Of a DNA stretch of 64,000 bases, positions 54,001 through 63,999 are shown piece by piece. Every line of letters begins with the position of its first letter. The stretch's first letter is position 1. The notes under the pieces are model-generated. The model saw nothing but the letters and a program-made list of their open reading frames with translations. It did no database searches and was not told the origin of the DNA. A program made the translations under genes and the position numbers. The stretch comes from Pyropia yezoensis (lineage: Eukaryota > Rhodophyta > Bangiophyceae > Bangiales > Bangiaceae), in assembly GCA_009829735.1 (NCBI GenBank), contig CM020620.1, positions 25,948,951-26,012,950 of the forward strand, read 5' to 3'.

Positions 54001-55211
54001 ATAACGTCATGCTTTCTTAGCATCCGTCGTACCCCTTCGGCTACCGAAGGGGGAAGGTGGTCGAGGTCAGCCTCGGCCAGTGCCTTCAAGGCCTCTTGGT
54101 CCTTTGGCGGCAGGTCCGCCGGAGCCGCCGATGGGTTAGGCTTCCCGTCATCGGGTTGCTGTCGCTCGGTGGTCTCGGCGACCGCCAGTACTTCAAGTGG
54201 TTCCACTTGACCTTCCTTATCAGGGGTAAGGATATCTCCTTCGTAGAGTTCGGCAATCCCGAGGATAGTTCCCTTCGGGAGGGTGACTGCCTTACGGCGG
54301 TAGTTCGCCATCACTAGGAGGGACGACCCTCCTGCTGGGAGGTCTATGAGACCGTTGGCCATGGTCAACCCATGGCGCTTGTACGTCCGTAGGTTGGACT
54401 GGACTCTGCAGATGCCTGCGAGGTCACAGTTAACCGGGAGGACTGTCTCTGACAACGGCTCAAAGCGAGTTCGCTTGGCCAACCGAAGTGTCTTCGGCTC
54501 GACGCTTGCGTACACCTCAGCCACGTTAACGTGGCTTCCTTGTAGCGTCAGGTCCCTGACGATAGCCGTGTGTCCTCGCTTCGTCCCGTCGGCTTCTTGA
54601 AGCTCGACGGTCCTCCGGCCTGGCCGGATTGCATCAACGTGAACGTTGATGAAGGTGCACCCCAGTATGCAGGGCACCGATAGCGTTTCACATACCAGGA
54701 AGTCAACTTCCGTGGTGAGATCCCCGATGGTAACCTGCAGCGACATCGCTGCGGTCGTACGAATGAGTCGACCATTCGCGTCCTTGATGGTGGGTCCCCG
54801 AGTCACTCTGACTCGTGGAAGCCACTTGTCCGGGAGGGTATCCTTCCGGATAAGGTTGGGTCCAGCCCCTGTGTCCAGTACAGGGTAGTACGATCGTGTC
54901 GACTGGGGGTCAACCCCCAGTGTGGCTGATACCTTGAAGTTCTCCAAGGTAAACAACACATGTCCTACACCGATATCCGGTGTAGCTCGGGCATCCTGAA
55001 CAGGGCCCTTGTCTGGTTCAACGTGACGGGGCTTCCCGTCCTCTCCTCCCAACCTTGGAGGTTGGTCATCAATCCCCTGACGCCGTGTCGTCGGGGCCGG
55101 AAGGTGTACCCGGGGGTTGATGCGGCGTCGGCTCAACCGCGCTCTCCGTGGGGCTTTCCCCGCGGTACTCCGGGGTGGCTTGCTTGGGTGACCCCAGCGC
55201 CCCCCGGTCAT
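51045..55211 (-). CDS. pol: Element D2 Pol polyprotein (protease-RT-RNase H-integrase-chromodomain)
   Basis: Intact 1,388-residue enzyme frame in the -1 frame relative to gag; the first ATG is at 55211. Protease DTGAG is at 113-117. RT has FCIDYRRLN at about 480-488 and YLDD at 580-583. RNase H shows VDVDACD (729-735), TERE (778-781), RSDHK (804-808) and GDALSRL (852-858). Integrase zinc residues are H964, H971, C1001 and C1004; the catalytic residues D1033, D1093 and E1129 have the D-35-E spacing. A chromodomain-like C-terminus is at about 1335-1385 (YQVESVVGH ... VKVMWVGYDSPTWEQ). All key residues are present, so it should be active. Confidence 0.95.
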   Translation of the reverse strand: MTGGRWGHPSKPPRSTAGKAPRRARLSRRRINPRVHLPAPTTRRQGIDDQPPRLGGEDGKPRHVEPDKGPVQDARATPDIGVGHVLFTLENFKVSATLGVDPQSTRSYYPVLDTGAGPNLIRKDTLPDKWLPRVRVTRGPTIKDANGRLIRTTAAMSLQVTIGDLTTEVDFLVCETLSVPCILGCTFINVHVDAIRPGRRTVELQEADGTKRGHTAIVRDLTLQGSHVNVAEVYASVEPKTLRLAKRTRFEPLSETVLPVNCDLAGICRVQSNLRTYKRHGLTMANGLIDLPAGGSSLLVMANYRRKAVTLPKGTILGIAELYEGDILTPDKEGQVEPLEVLAVAETTERQQPDDGKPNPSAAPADLPPKDQEALKALAEADLDHLPPSVAEGVRRMLRKHDVMWTGGALGTIGATQHRIDLVPGARPARSQPHRAGPMQREIVDGEVKRMSEAKVIRPSMSEWGAPVVIVPKKDQTPRFCIDYRRLNLVTKKDSYPLPRMDECIDSLGEATVFTTIDCNAGYWQIPVADEDIPKTAFVCHSGVYELLRMPFGLSNAPATFQRAIDIILSGVKWRNCLVYLDDVIIFSRNMDDHVQHVDEVLTLLRNAGVTLRLKKCAFFQQTVEYLGHQITPGKLGVLEANTRALRDARFPNTQTQLKSFLGMCNVYRRFVKDFARIAKPLTVLTSSTLPKVLQPPSPSEEEAFESLKRALLAPPVLALPHRRGTFVIDVDACDTQVGCTLLQGETLIGTDNVIPDLRPVGYFSRTLNPAERNYSATERECLGVIWAVQLLRPYLEGSRFIVRSDHKPLRWLLNLGDKASDSHGRLARWRLKMAEHDYRTVYKAGSTHHLGDALSRLDTPSGDTRPVDEDIPVVPVCMVGNATQGMADHTMAHLACPLTLADFREAQANDDDCRRHRANLLAGTAGIFSENEDGLIYRRAPADGRHQVVVPVSLRQAVMKREHENPTAGHPGGSRMFAAMRRFFYWPAMAVDVVDHVRGCHPCARNRMSLHRRASAMKLFPPDGPNEQVAIDILGPLPITEEGNRHILVMSDRFTKLSRAAAIPNDTAYTIMNAVVDHWISAYGVMKQLLSDNGANLTSAFCTKVLGMFGIEPRRASDYHPQSNGQVERFNRTIVKMLQCYVAEHTNTWDRLLSVLTLAYNARPHRSTNIAPLEWVMPLGVGNLTLPPGRCTRYDTPKGRPAERIHLAWLAKLSWMIPKLKGALDRTQLRYKKNFDARLRVRNATLVTGDWVYIRHQKFRGNKLMQPVKGPYQILHRDDHSVILHSDTEIQRISMNDVTPAPKPEQPQPVPAGLLHEALTTHRSDDPVGPDGIPYQVESVVGHTDPDIPGPWYVKVMWVGYDSPTWEQAANIPRQLLMPYMRRRRLL

Positions 55212-55219
55212 CCTTCCTC

Positions 55220-56201
55220 TTACTCGTTTCCCGCCCTTGGTAGGGTGCTGTCCGCCGGGACATCCGGCTGAGGAGGTGCCCCCTCGACGGCCAGTACTCC
55301 ACCTGGAGCTGGCTGCCTACCCGGTGCGGGTCCGGGTGCTCGGCGGGATACCCCCGGTGGATGCCTTGCGTTGCGCCGCTGCCCCGCCGAGACTCCTCGG
55401 GGATGAGTGGGCAGGAAGACACCCAGTGCTGGGGATCCCCACACAACATACATCCGGACGTGCCGGTCCCCCCTTGAGGTCGCATCGGGGTAGCCCCGTA
55501 GCTACGGTTGCCTCCCTCGGGCGCCCGAGTGCCTGCTCCCTGGTAGGCCTTGGGTCCTTGGGTCAACCGGAACATGGACTCCCCCCAACCGGTTGGGTCG
55601 GCCCGCAATCTGCGGGGGTGCCTCCGTGCGCACCGCCCATGTTGGCAAGGGATGGTGAGGGTTACCCGTCACCGGGGAGTACCCCGTAGTCCGCACATAC
55701 GGGACGCGCCGTCCCGTTCCTTCGTTGACCTGGAACTGGGTTCCAGCCGGGCGATGTACGCTACCGTACCATGTTCATCAATCACCGGCGTCGCCGGTAG
55801 CAACAGGTGGCCCTGTTGGTCGACTAGAGGGTCACCCTCACCAATAGGGGTATGTTCGGTCGCCACCAGTACTGGTGCGGCTTTACGTTCCACCTTCTCT
55901 TGCCTCGGTACCGGGGTAAGACTGGGCTTGCCTCCCTCACCCTTGGGCTTCGGGGCCAAGGCACACTCCGGGTGTAGAACCCGGTAGGCGTCCCCTAGGG
56001 ACTTGCACATATGCATCAGTCGACTGAAGTTCGTCCGTGCCGTGTTGGCGCCCCGTGCGGATATCCGCACGTAGTTGGGTACTCCTGCGAACAGGATGGC
56101 CCGCAGCTCCCCTTCTCCGAGGAGCTTCCCCAGCTCGTAGTCGAGCTCTTGGATCCGGCGTCCAAACATCTCCTCATCCTCCCAGGACTGGGCGGTGGCA
56201 G
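55220..56201 (-). pseudogene. gag: Element D2 Gag, end of the left contig (apparent frame breaks)
   Basis: C-terminal two thirds of the Gag that is read in full at 62284-63999. Against that copy it shows single-base length differences in C and G runs (for example near 55350, 55370, 55390, 55578 and 55750) plus a few substitutions (near 55826, 55888, 55978). The length differences break the frame. They cluster in the last kilobase before the gap, so I take most to be consensus errors at a contig end; a second haplotype is the alternative. Confidence 0.7.
55226..55232 (-). promoter_or_regulatory. -1 frameshift heptamer G GGA AAC at the gag/pol junction of D2
   Basis: Minus-strand codons GCG GGA AAC GAG TAA. 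The -1 frame (GGG AAA CGA GTA AGA GGA AGG ATG) is open into pol. The copy in the second contig is at 62290-62296. Confidence 0.75.
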
Positions 56202-56701
56202 NNNNNNNNNNNNNNNNNNNNNNNNNNNNNNNNNNNNNNNNNNNNNNNNNNNNNNNNNNNNNNNNNNNNNNNNNNNNNNNNNNNNNNNNNNNNNNNNNNN
56301 NNNNNNNNNNNNNNNNNNNNNNNNNNNNNNNNNNNNNNNNNNNNNNNNNNNNNNNNNNNNNNNNNNNNNNNNNNNNNNNNNNNNNNNNNNNNNNNNNNNN
56401 NNNNNNNNNNNNNNNNNNNNNNNNNNNNNNNNNNNNNNNNNNNNNNNNNNNNNNNNNNNNNNNNNNNNNNNNNNNNNNNNNNNNNNNNNNNNNNNNNNNN
56501 NNNNNNNNNNNNNNNNNNNNNNNNNNNNNNNNNNNNNNNNNNNNNNNNNNNNNNNNNNNNNNNNNNNNNNNNNNNNNNNNNNNNNNNNNNNNNNNNNNNN
56601 NNNNNNNNNNNNNNNNNNNNNNNNNNNNNNNNNNNNNNNNNNNNNNNNNNNNNNNNNNNNNNNNNNNNNNNNNNNNNNNNNNNNNNNNNNNNNNNNNNNN
56701 N
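56202..56701. other. Assembly gap of exactly 500 N
   Basis: A round-number gap as used for unknown length between scaffolded contigs. The sequence on its right side (from 56702) restarts inside the D2 antisense ORF, at the position equal to 49636. Confidence 0.98.
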
Positions 56702-57627
56702 CCTTGAGGTTACCCTCGGGCAGGCTTCATCCTTCTTGCTGTCCGTCCGCGGCAGGGTCGGCTGTTTCATCTTCCGACGGGTGTCCGTCGGCACATCGCG
56801 CAGTTGGGCGTGGATCTGATAGCCGCCAAGACCGGGTTGGCCCGGGAGTTGGAAGCCCTGCTGGCTGTTCACGATTCCGTGAACTGGGCTGGGGTGTTTG
56901 GCCCTTCCCCCGTACCGGGACCCGCAGGCTGGGGCTTCCCCCTTGCCTCGTCACTCGTTGCGTGTCCGGCGTACTCAGCCGGGTGAGCCTAGTTGCCATG
57001 GGTGGGCGTCCACCGAGGCCGTTCCTGACCTGGGTATTCCATGGTTATCCATGACCCTCTTCAGGTCCTTGCTCCGTGGTTCGGTAACCCGATGCCAGCG
57101 GCGGTTGGCCGTCGTCCCCGAGAGTGGGGCTCTGTGGGTGGGGAGCGTGAGGTGTCCGTCGTCGGGCGGAGTACCGCCGTGGTTACGGTGGAGCCCCTTC
57201 GGTAGGGTCCTACCGGGCCTCGTATCAGGTGCCACCGGCTCCGGTGGTAGCCGTGTCGGCTCCTGTGGCTCCTCTGGCTGCGCCAGTGTCACCTCCCGCT
57301 CCTGTCCTACATGACGGGGGTCCCCGTCTCTGGTATGAAGGCGTTGACGCCCTTGTTACCCGCGCAATGCGTGGGGGTCTCTCTGTTAGCTGGGGGGATA
57401 TCCCCCCAGGTGCTGCGCTGGTTGGGTCAGCGCGTTGCTTTGGTGGCGTGCTGGACCGCCTTCAGAAAGCTCTGGAGGACGTGGAGGCTGGCCGCAGCAC
57501 CCTCGTCCAGCTATGCACCGAGGTAACTCGGGTGGTCGACCGTCGTGACATTGCCGACCGGTGGAGCACGGAGGTATACGCGCTTACGCGTGAGTGGCCT
57601 CCCTCGGGCAGTGGGTCTACCCACTGA
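56702..57627 (+). pseudogene. Second copy of the D2 antisense ORF (3' part), start of the right contig
   Basis: Equals 49636-50563 except for four single-base indels within the first 500 bases (near 56750, 56900, 57040 and 57157). These break the frame; from 57229 on it matches the intact frame. The placement of the errors next to the contig start suggests low consensus quality, not mutation. Confidence 0.8.
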
Positions 57628-57941
57628 GGAGTGCTATTTGTTTGTGAGGGAGAGGGCCCCGGCAACCCTTATGGTCGCCGGGTAGTAGTGAGTATAAACT
57701 CATCCCCCGCTGGGGGCATTGCTTGCCTCTGTTTGCTGCCCTGGGGAGTACCCCTTCTGGCTCAGTGGTGCCTTGCCTCCCGCCCAACTTCTTTCGGTTG
57801 GTTCATGCTTGGGGAGGTTATCCTCCCTCACTTTGTGTCTTGGCTTGGGGAGGTCATCCTCCCGTGTAAGCTCCCTAGTTACTTCGATATTATCGGAGTT
57901 AGCCTTTACCTTTAAGTTAACTTATTAAGGTTCAGGTTTTT

Positions 57942-58037
57942 ACTTAGTTACCTAAGCTTAGCTCTACTTAGTTACCTAAGCTTGGTTCGACTTAGAAACC
58001 TAAGTCTGATTTGACTTAGAAACCTAAGTCTGCCGTA
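57942..58037. repeat. Second copy of the four 24-bp palindromic units
   Basis: Same as 50878-50973, within the probable assembly duplicate. Confidence 0.8.
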
Positions 58038-58108
58038 ACCATGTCACACCCTACTTAGTAGGTATAAGCCTCACCCCCCAACAGCCGAAGTCGGTGTCGG
58101 TTGGGTTG

Positions 58109-61100
58109 TTACAGGAGGCGTCGTCGCCTCATGTACGGCATGAGGAGTTGGCGGGGTATATTCGCCGCCTGTTCCCAGGTGGGTGAGTCGTATCCGACCC
58201 ACATAACCTTGACGTACCAGGGTCCTGGTATGTCCGGGTCGGTGTGTCCGACCACGCTCTCTACTTGGTATGGAATCCCATCCGGTCCCACCGGGTCATC
58301 CGACCGGTGGGTTGTAAGAGCTTCATGTAGCAACCCAGCCGGTACCGGCTGAGGCTGTTCCGGCTTCGGAGCAGGTGTGACATCATTCATACTGATGCGT
58401 TGGATCTCCGTATCGGAGTGTAAGATAACAGAGTGGTCATCTCTGTGGAGGATCTGGTACGGTCCCTTGACCGGTTGCATAAGCTTGTTCCCTCGGAACT
58501 TCTGGTGTCTGATATAGACCCAGTCACCTGTTACCAGGGTTGCGTTGCGCACCCGTAGTCGGGCGTCGAAGTTCTTCTTATACCGAAGTTGTGTTCTGTC
58601 AAGGGCACCCTTGAGCTTAGGAATCATCCACGATAGCTTGGCCAACCAAGCTAGGTGGATGCGTTCGGCGGGTCGGCCCTTCGGTGTATCATACCGAGTG
58701 CACCTGCCGGGTGGCAGCGTCAGGTTACCGACGCCTAGTGGCATGACCCACTCCAGCGGAGCAATGTTTGTGCTCCGATGTGGCCTGGCATTGTATGCCA
58801 GGGTGAGTACGGACAGAAGCCTGTCCCAAGTGTTCGTGTGCTCGGCCACGTAGCACTGTAGCATCTTTACGATGGTGCGGTTGAACCGCTCCACCTGCCC
58901 GTTGGACTGCGGGTGGTAGTCGGATGCCCGACGTGGTTCGATACCGAACATGCCCAGGACCTTAGTGCAGAATGCCGACGTAAGGTTTGCTCCGTTATCG
59001 GAGAGGAGTTGCTTCATGACTCCGTATGCACTGATCCAGTGGTCAACCACTGCGTTCATGATCGTGTATGCCGTATCATTCGGGATGGCTGCCGCTCTTG
59101 ACAGCTTAGTGAAGCGGTCAGACATGACCAGGATATGCCTGTTCCCTTCTTCCGTTATCGGAAGTGGCCCGAGTATGTCGATAGCGACTTGCTCGTTGGG
59201 CCCATCAGGTGGGAATAGCTTCATGGCAGACGCCCGCCTATGTAGACTCATGCGGTTACGTGCACAGGGGTGGCATCCCCGTACGTGGTCGACCACGTCG
59301 ACGGCCATTGCTGGCCAGTAGAAGAACCTTCGCATTGCTGCGAACATACGTGAACCCCCCGGGTGTCCGGCTGTAGGGTTCTCATGTTCTCGTTTCATGA
59401 CGGCTTGCCGTAAGGACACGGGAACCACGACTTGATGTCGTCCATCGGCGGGTGCCCGCCGGTATATGAGTCCGTCTTCGTTCTCGGAGAAGATGCCGGC
59501 CGTACCGGCCAGGAGGTTAGCACGATGACGTCTACAGTCATCGTCGTTGGCCTGTGCCTCGCGGAAGTCCGCGAGGGTCAATGGGCACGCAAGGTGTGCC
59601 ATGGTATGGTCAGCCATACCCTGGGTAGCATTACCCACCATGCACACCGGTACTACCGGGATGTCCTCGTCCACCGGGCGGGTATCCCCGCTCGGGGTGT
59701 CGAGCCGAGACAACGCGTCTCCGAGGTGGTGGGTTGACCCAGCCTTATACACCGTGCGGTAGTCGTGCTCGGCCATCTTCAGCCTCCATCGGGCTAGCCT
59801 CCCATGGCTATCGGAAGCCTTGTCACCAAGGTTGAGGAGCCATCGTAGGGGTTTGTGGTCGGACCTCACGATGAACCTGGAGCCTTCCAGGTATGGACGG
59901 AGCAGTTGCACTGCCCATATAACTCCGAGGCATTCACGCTCGGTGGCACTATAGTTCCGCTCAGCCGGGTTGAGTGTCCGGCTGAAGTACCCTACCGGAC
60001 GTAGGTCCGGGATAACGTTATCGGTACCGATCAACGTCTCTCCCTGTAACAGGGTGCATCCCACTTGTGTATCACACGCATCGACATCGATGACGAAGGT
60101 ACCCCGTCTATGCGGTAACGCAAGGACGGGTGGGGCTAGTAGGGCTCGCTTCAGCGACTCGAATGCCTCCTCTTCGCTAGGCGAAGGGGGTTGGAGTACC
60201 TTGGGTAAGGTACTGCTCGTAAGAACCGTTAACGGTTTAGCTATCCGAGCGAAGTCCTTGACGAACCGTCGGTATACATTGCACATTCCCAGGAAGCTCT
60301 TGAGCTGCGTCTGGGTGTTAGGGAACCGGGCATCCCGGAGTGCCCGGGTATTGGCTTCGAGTACCCCTAGTTTACCAGGGGTTATCTGGTGGCCCAGATA
60401 TTCGACCGTCTGTTGGAAGAAGGCGCACTTCTTCAGACGCAGGGTTACCCCGGCGTTCCTCAAGAGGGTGAGTACCTCGTCAACATGTTGTACATGGTCA
60501 TCCATGTTACGCGAGAAGATGATGACGTCATCGAGGTACACTAGGCAGTTACGCCACTTCACCCCCGACAGTATGATGTCGATAGCCCGCTGGAATGTAG
60601 CGGGGGCGTTGGACAATCCGAAGGGCATCCTTAGGAGCTCGTACACTCCACTGTGACAGACGAATGCCGTCTTGGGGATATCCTCGTCCGCCACCGGGAT
60701 CTGCCAGTATCCGGCGTTGCAGTCGATGGTGGTAAACACCGTAGCCTCCCCCAGGGAGTCGATGCATTCATCCATCCTTGGTAAAGGGTATGAGTCCTTC
60801 TTGGTAACCAAGTTGAGGCGTCGATAATCGATGCAAAACCGAGGGGTTTGATCCTTCTTCGGCACAATAACGACTGGGGCACCCCATTCCGACATCGAAG
60901 GTCGGATCACCTTAGCTTCACTCATCCTCTTCACTTCTCCATCAACGATCTCTCGTTGCATAGGTCCCGCTCGGTGCGGTTGTGACCGGGCGGGTCGTGC
61001 GCCTGGTACCAGGTCTATACGATGTTGGGTTGCCCCAATGGTCCCCAAGGCCCCGCCTGTCCACATAACGTCATGCTTTCTTAGCATCCGTCGTACCCCT

Positions 61101-62275
61101 TCGGCTACCGAAGGGGGAAGGTGGTCGAGGTCAGCCTCGGCCAGTGCCTTCAAGGCCTCTTGGTCCTTTGGCGGCAGGTCCGCCGGAGCCGCCGATGGGT
61201 TAGGCTTCCCGTCATCGGGTTGCTGTCGCTCGGTGGTCTCGGCGACCGCCAGTACTTCAAGTGGTTCCACTTGACCTTCCTTATCAGGGGTAAGGATATC
61301 TCCTTCGTAGAGTTCGGCAATCCCGAGGATAGTTCCCTTCGGGAGGGTGACTGCCTTACGGCGGTAGTTCGCCATCACTAGGAGGGACGACCCTCCTGCT
61401 GGGAGGTCTATGAGACCGTTGGCCATGGTCAACCCATGGCGCTTGTACGTCCGTAGGTTGGACTGGACTCTGCAGATGCCTGCGAGGTCACAGTTAACCG
61501 GGAGGACTGTCTCTGACAACGGCTCAAAGCGAGTTCGCTTGGCCAACCGAAGTGTCTTCGGCTCGACGCTTGCGTACACCTCAGCCACGTTAACGTGGCT
61601 TCCTTGTAGCGTCAGGTCCCTGACGATAGCCGTGTGTCCTCGCTTCGTCCCGTCGGCTTCTTGAAGCTCGACGGTCCTCCGGCCTGGCCGGATTGCATCA
61701 ACGTGAACGTTGATGAAGGTGCACCCCAGTATGCAGGGCACCGATAGCGTTTCACATACCAGGAAGTCAACTTCCGTGGTGAGATCCCCGATGGTAACCT
61801 GCAGCGACATCGCTGCGGTCGTACGAATGAGTCGACCATTCGCGTCCTTGATGGTGGGTCCCCGAGTCACTCTGACTCGTGGAAGCCACTTGTCCGGGAG
61901 GGTATCCTTCCGGATAAGGTTGGGTCCAGCCCCTGTGTCCAGTACAGGGTAGTACGATCGTGTCGACTGGGGGTCAACCCCCAGTGTGGCTGATACCTTG
62001 AAGTTCTCCAAGGTAAACAACACATGTCCTACACCGATATCCGGTGTAGCTCGGGCATCCTGAACAGGGCCCTTGTCTGGTTCAACGTGACGGGGCTTCC
62101 CGTCCTCTCCTCCCAACCTTGGAGGTTGGTCATCAATCCCCTGACGCCGTGTCGTCGGGGCCGGAAGGTGTACCCGGGGGTTGATGCGGCGTCGGCTCAA
62201 CCGCGCTCTCCGTGGGGCTTTCCCCGCGGTACTCCGGGGTGGCTTGCTTGGGTGACCCCAGCGCCCCCCGGTCAT
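58109..62275 (-). CDS. pol: Second copy of D2 Pol (probable assembly duplicate)
   Basis: Encodes the same 1,388 residues as 51045-55211, with the same motifs and lengths. I see no difference between the two proteins. Count it once if the overlap is confirmed. Confidence 0.9.
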   Translation of the reverse strand: MTGGRWGHPSKPPRSTAGKAPRRARLSRRRINPRVHLPAPTTRRQGIDDQPPRLGGEDGKPRHVEPDKGPVQDARATPDIGVGHVLFTLENFKVSATLGVDPQSTRSYYPVLDTGAGPNLIRKDTLPDKWLPRVRVTRGPTIKDANGRLIRTTAAMSLQVTIGDLTTEVDFLVCETLSVPCILGCTFINVHVDAIRPGRRTVELQEADGTKRGHTAIVRDLTLQGSHVNVAEVYASVEPKTLRLAKRTRFEPLSETVLPVNCDLAGICRVQSNLRTYKRHGLTMANGLIDLPAGGSSLLVMANYRRKAVTLPKGTILGIAELYEGDILTPDKEGQVEPLEVLAVAETTERQQPDDGKPNPSAAPADLPPKDQEALKALAEADLDHLPPSVAEGVRRMLRKHDVMWTGGALGTIGATQHRIDLVPGARPARSQPHRAGPMQREIVDGEVKRMSEAKVIRPSMSEWGAPVVIVPKKDQTPRFCIDYRRLNLVTKKDSYPLPRMDECIDSLGEATVFTTIDCNAGYWQIPVADEDIPKTAFVCHSGVYELLRMPFGLSNAPATFQRAIDIILSGVKWRNCLVYLDDVIIFSRNMDDHVQHVDEVLTLLRNAGVTLRLKKCAFFQQTVEYLGHQITPGKLGVLEANTRALRDARFPNTQTQLKSFLGMCNVYRRFVKDFARIAKPLTVLTSSTLPKVLQPPSPSEEEAFESLKRALLAPPVLALPHRRGTFVIDVDACDTQVGCTLLQGETLIGTDNVIPDLRPVGYFSRTLNPAERNYSATERECLGVIWAVQLLRPYLEGSRFIVRSDHKPLRWLLNLGDKASDSHGRLARWRLKMAEHDYRTVYKAGSTHHLGDALSRLDTPSGDTRPVDEDIPVVPVCMVGNATQGMADHTMAHLACPLTLADFREAQANDDDCRRHRANLLAGTAGIFSENEDGLIYRRAPADGRHQVVVPVSLRQAVMKREHENPTAGHPGGSRMFAAMRRFFYWPAMAVDVVDHVRGCHPCARNRMSLHRRASAMKLFPPDGPNEQVAIDILGPLPITEEGNRHILVMSDRFTKLSRAAAIPNDTAYTIMNAVVDHWISAYGVMKQLLSDNGANLTSAFCTKVLGMFGIEPRRASDYHPQSNGQVERFNRTIVKMLQCYVAEHTNTWDRLLSVLTLAYNARPHRSTNIAPLEWVMPLGVGNLTLPPGRCTRYDTPKGRPAERIHLAWLAKLSWMIPKLKGALDRTQLRYKKNFDARLRVRNATLVTGDWVYIRHQKFRGNKLMQPVKGPYQILHRDDHSVILHSDTEIQRISMNDVTPAPKPEQPQPVPAGLLHEALTTHRSDDPVGPDGIPYQVESVVGHTDPDIPGPWYVKVMWVGYDSPTWEQAANIPRQLLMPYMRRRRLL

Positions 62276-62283
62276 CCTTCCTC

Positions 62284-63999
62284 TTACTCGTTTCCCGCCC
62301 TTGGTAGGGTGCTGTCCGCCGGGACATCCGGCTGAGGAGGTGCCCCCTCGACGGCCAGTACTCCACCTGGAGCTGGCTGCCTACCCGGTGCGGGTCCGGG
62401 TGCTCGGGCGGGATACCCCCCGGTGGATGCCTTGCGTTGCGCCGCTGCCCGCCGAGACTCCTCGGGGATGAGTGGGCAGGAAGACACCCAGTGCTGGGGA
62501 TCCCCACACAACATACATCCGGACGTGCCGGTCCCCCCTTGAGGTCGCATCGGGGTAGCCCCGTAGCTACGGTTGCCTCCCTCGGGCGCCCGAGTGCCTG
62601 CTCCCTGGTAGGCCTTGGGTCCTTGGGTCAACCGGAACATGGACTCCCCCAACCGGTTGGGTCGGCCCGCAATCTGCGGGGGTGCCTCCGTGCGCACCGC
62701 CCATGTTGGCAAGGGATGGTGAGGGTTACCCGTCACCGGGGAGTACCCCGTAGTCCGCACATACGGGACGCGCCGTCCCGTTCCTTCGTTGACCTGGAAC
62801 TGGGTTCCAGCCGGGGCGATGTACGCTACCGTACCATGTTCATCAATCACCGGCGTCGCCGGTAGCAACAGGTGGCCCTGTTGGTCGACCAGAGGGTCAC
62901 CCTCACCAATAGGGGTATGTTCGGTCGCCACCAGTACTGGTGCGGCCTTACGTTCCACCTTCTCTTGCCTCGGTACCGGGGTAAGACTGGGCTTGCCTCC
63001 CTCACCCTTGGGCTTCGGGGCCAAGGCACACTCCGGGTGTAGAGCCCGGTAGGCGTCCCCTAGGGACTTGCACATATGCATCAGTCGACTGAAGTTCGTC
63101 CGTGCCGTGTTGGCGCCCCGTGCGGATATCCGCACGTAGTTGGGTACTCCTGCGAACAGGATGGCCCGCAGCTCCCCTTCTCCGAGGAGCTTCCCCAGCT
63201 CGTAGTCGAGCTCTTGGATCCGGCGTCCAAACATCTCCTCATCCTCCCAGGACTGGGCGGTGGCAGTGCGAAGGGCCCGATAGTGGTCCTCGCACTTGTC
63301 CTCACTGAGGTAGCTGCTCAGCAGCTCCTTCAATATTCCACGGTAATCCATGGGGGTGGCCGCGACCCTCATTCCCGGCATCGGGGATGCCTGGCGAAGA
63401 ATGCCTCGCACCCGTTCATCAACAAAGAACGGGAGGATCTCCAGGGCCAGCCCCTCGTTAACGAGCGCCTTGTCTGCGGCTGCCTTGAAGCTAGTCAAGA
63501 AGCCGATGACTGCCAACGGGCGTCCGTTCGGCCCCCCGAACATAGGGACTCCCTTCATAAGGGTCTGCATAGAGCGGATCGCCCGATGCGACGTATTACG
63601 CATCGATTCCGATACGGTGGTAGAGCGGTCCTCCAAACGATAACGTTCCGGAGTAAGAACCGACCGGAAGACCTCGTTGACGATCTCCGTGTCAGCGTCC
63701 TGGATATCCAGTCGCTTAGCCAGTTGATGAGCGAACTCATCGGACTCCATCCGCTTCAGTAGGCTCGCAGTTACCTGCGCGGTCATAGATTCCACCACTG
63801 AAGATGGTACTTCAGGCGTCGGCACCTCGGGAACCCGAGTTGCCGGGCCTCCTTCGTCGTGAGGGTACTGCGAGAGGGTACCCCCTCCTCCAATAACCGA
63901 CTCTCCCCCGGCGTACGTATCCGCCGGGTCGTGTCCGCGGAGTCCGCTTCGGGTGCTCCGAGCGTATCGCTCCGTGTGACTCCGTTCCAACTCTGCCGA
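62284..63999 (-). CDS. gag: Element D2 Gag (best copy; N-terminus beyond the window)
   Basis: An open frame of about 570 codons reaching the right edge without a credible ATG, so the start lies outside. An N-terminal region with Gly-rich stretches is followed by the Gag core at about 63230-63640 (VIGFLTSFKAAADKALV, LKELLSSYLSEDKCEDHYRAL), a Pro-rich linker, and a zinc knuckle near 62500-62540 (C-x2-C-x4-H-x4-C, intact). The tail ends PRAGNE at 62284, as in elements A and C. Pol follows in the -1 frame. It is uninterrupted here, unlike the copy at 55220-56201. Confidence 0.85.
   Translation of the reverse strand, partial: SAELERSHTERYARSTRSGLRGHDPADTYAGGESVIGGGGTLSQYPHDEGGPATRVPEVPTPEVPSSVVESMTAQVTASLLKRMESDEFAHQLAKRLDIQDADTEIVNEVFRSVLTPERYRLEDRSTTVSESMRNTSHRAIRSMQTLMKGVPMFGGPNGRPLAVIGFLTSFKAAADKALVNEGLALEILPFFVDERVRGILRQASPMPGMRVAATPMDYRGILKELLSSYLSEDKCEDHYRALRTATAQSWEDEEMFGRRIQELDYELGKLLGEGELRAILFAGVPNYVRISARGANTARTNFSRLMHMCKSLGDAYRALHPECALAPKPKGEGGKPSLTPVPRQEKVERKAAPVLVATEHTPIGEGDPLVDQQGHLLLPATPVIDEHGTVAYIAPAGTQFQVNEGTGRRVPYVRTTGYSPVTGNPHHPLPTWAVRTEAPPQIAGRPNRLGESMFRLTQGPKAYQGAGTRAPEGGNRSYGATPMRPQGGTGTSGCMLCGDPQHWVSSCPLIPEESRRAAAQRKASTGGYPARAPGPAPGRQPAPGGVLAVEGAPPQPDVPADSTLPRAGNE
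62290..62296 (-). promoter_or_regulatory. -1 frameshift heptamer, second contig copy
   Basis: Same site as 55226-55232. Confidence 0.75.

Noticed and set aside
56011-57054. Frames that cross the run of N
   Set aside because: They contain only unknown residues across the gap and have no support.
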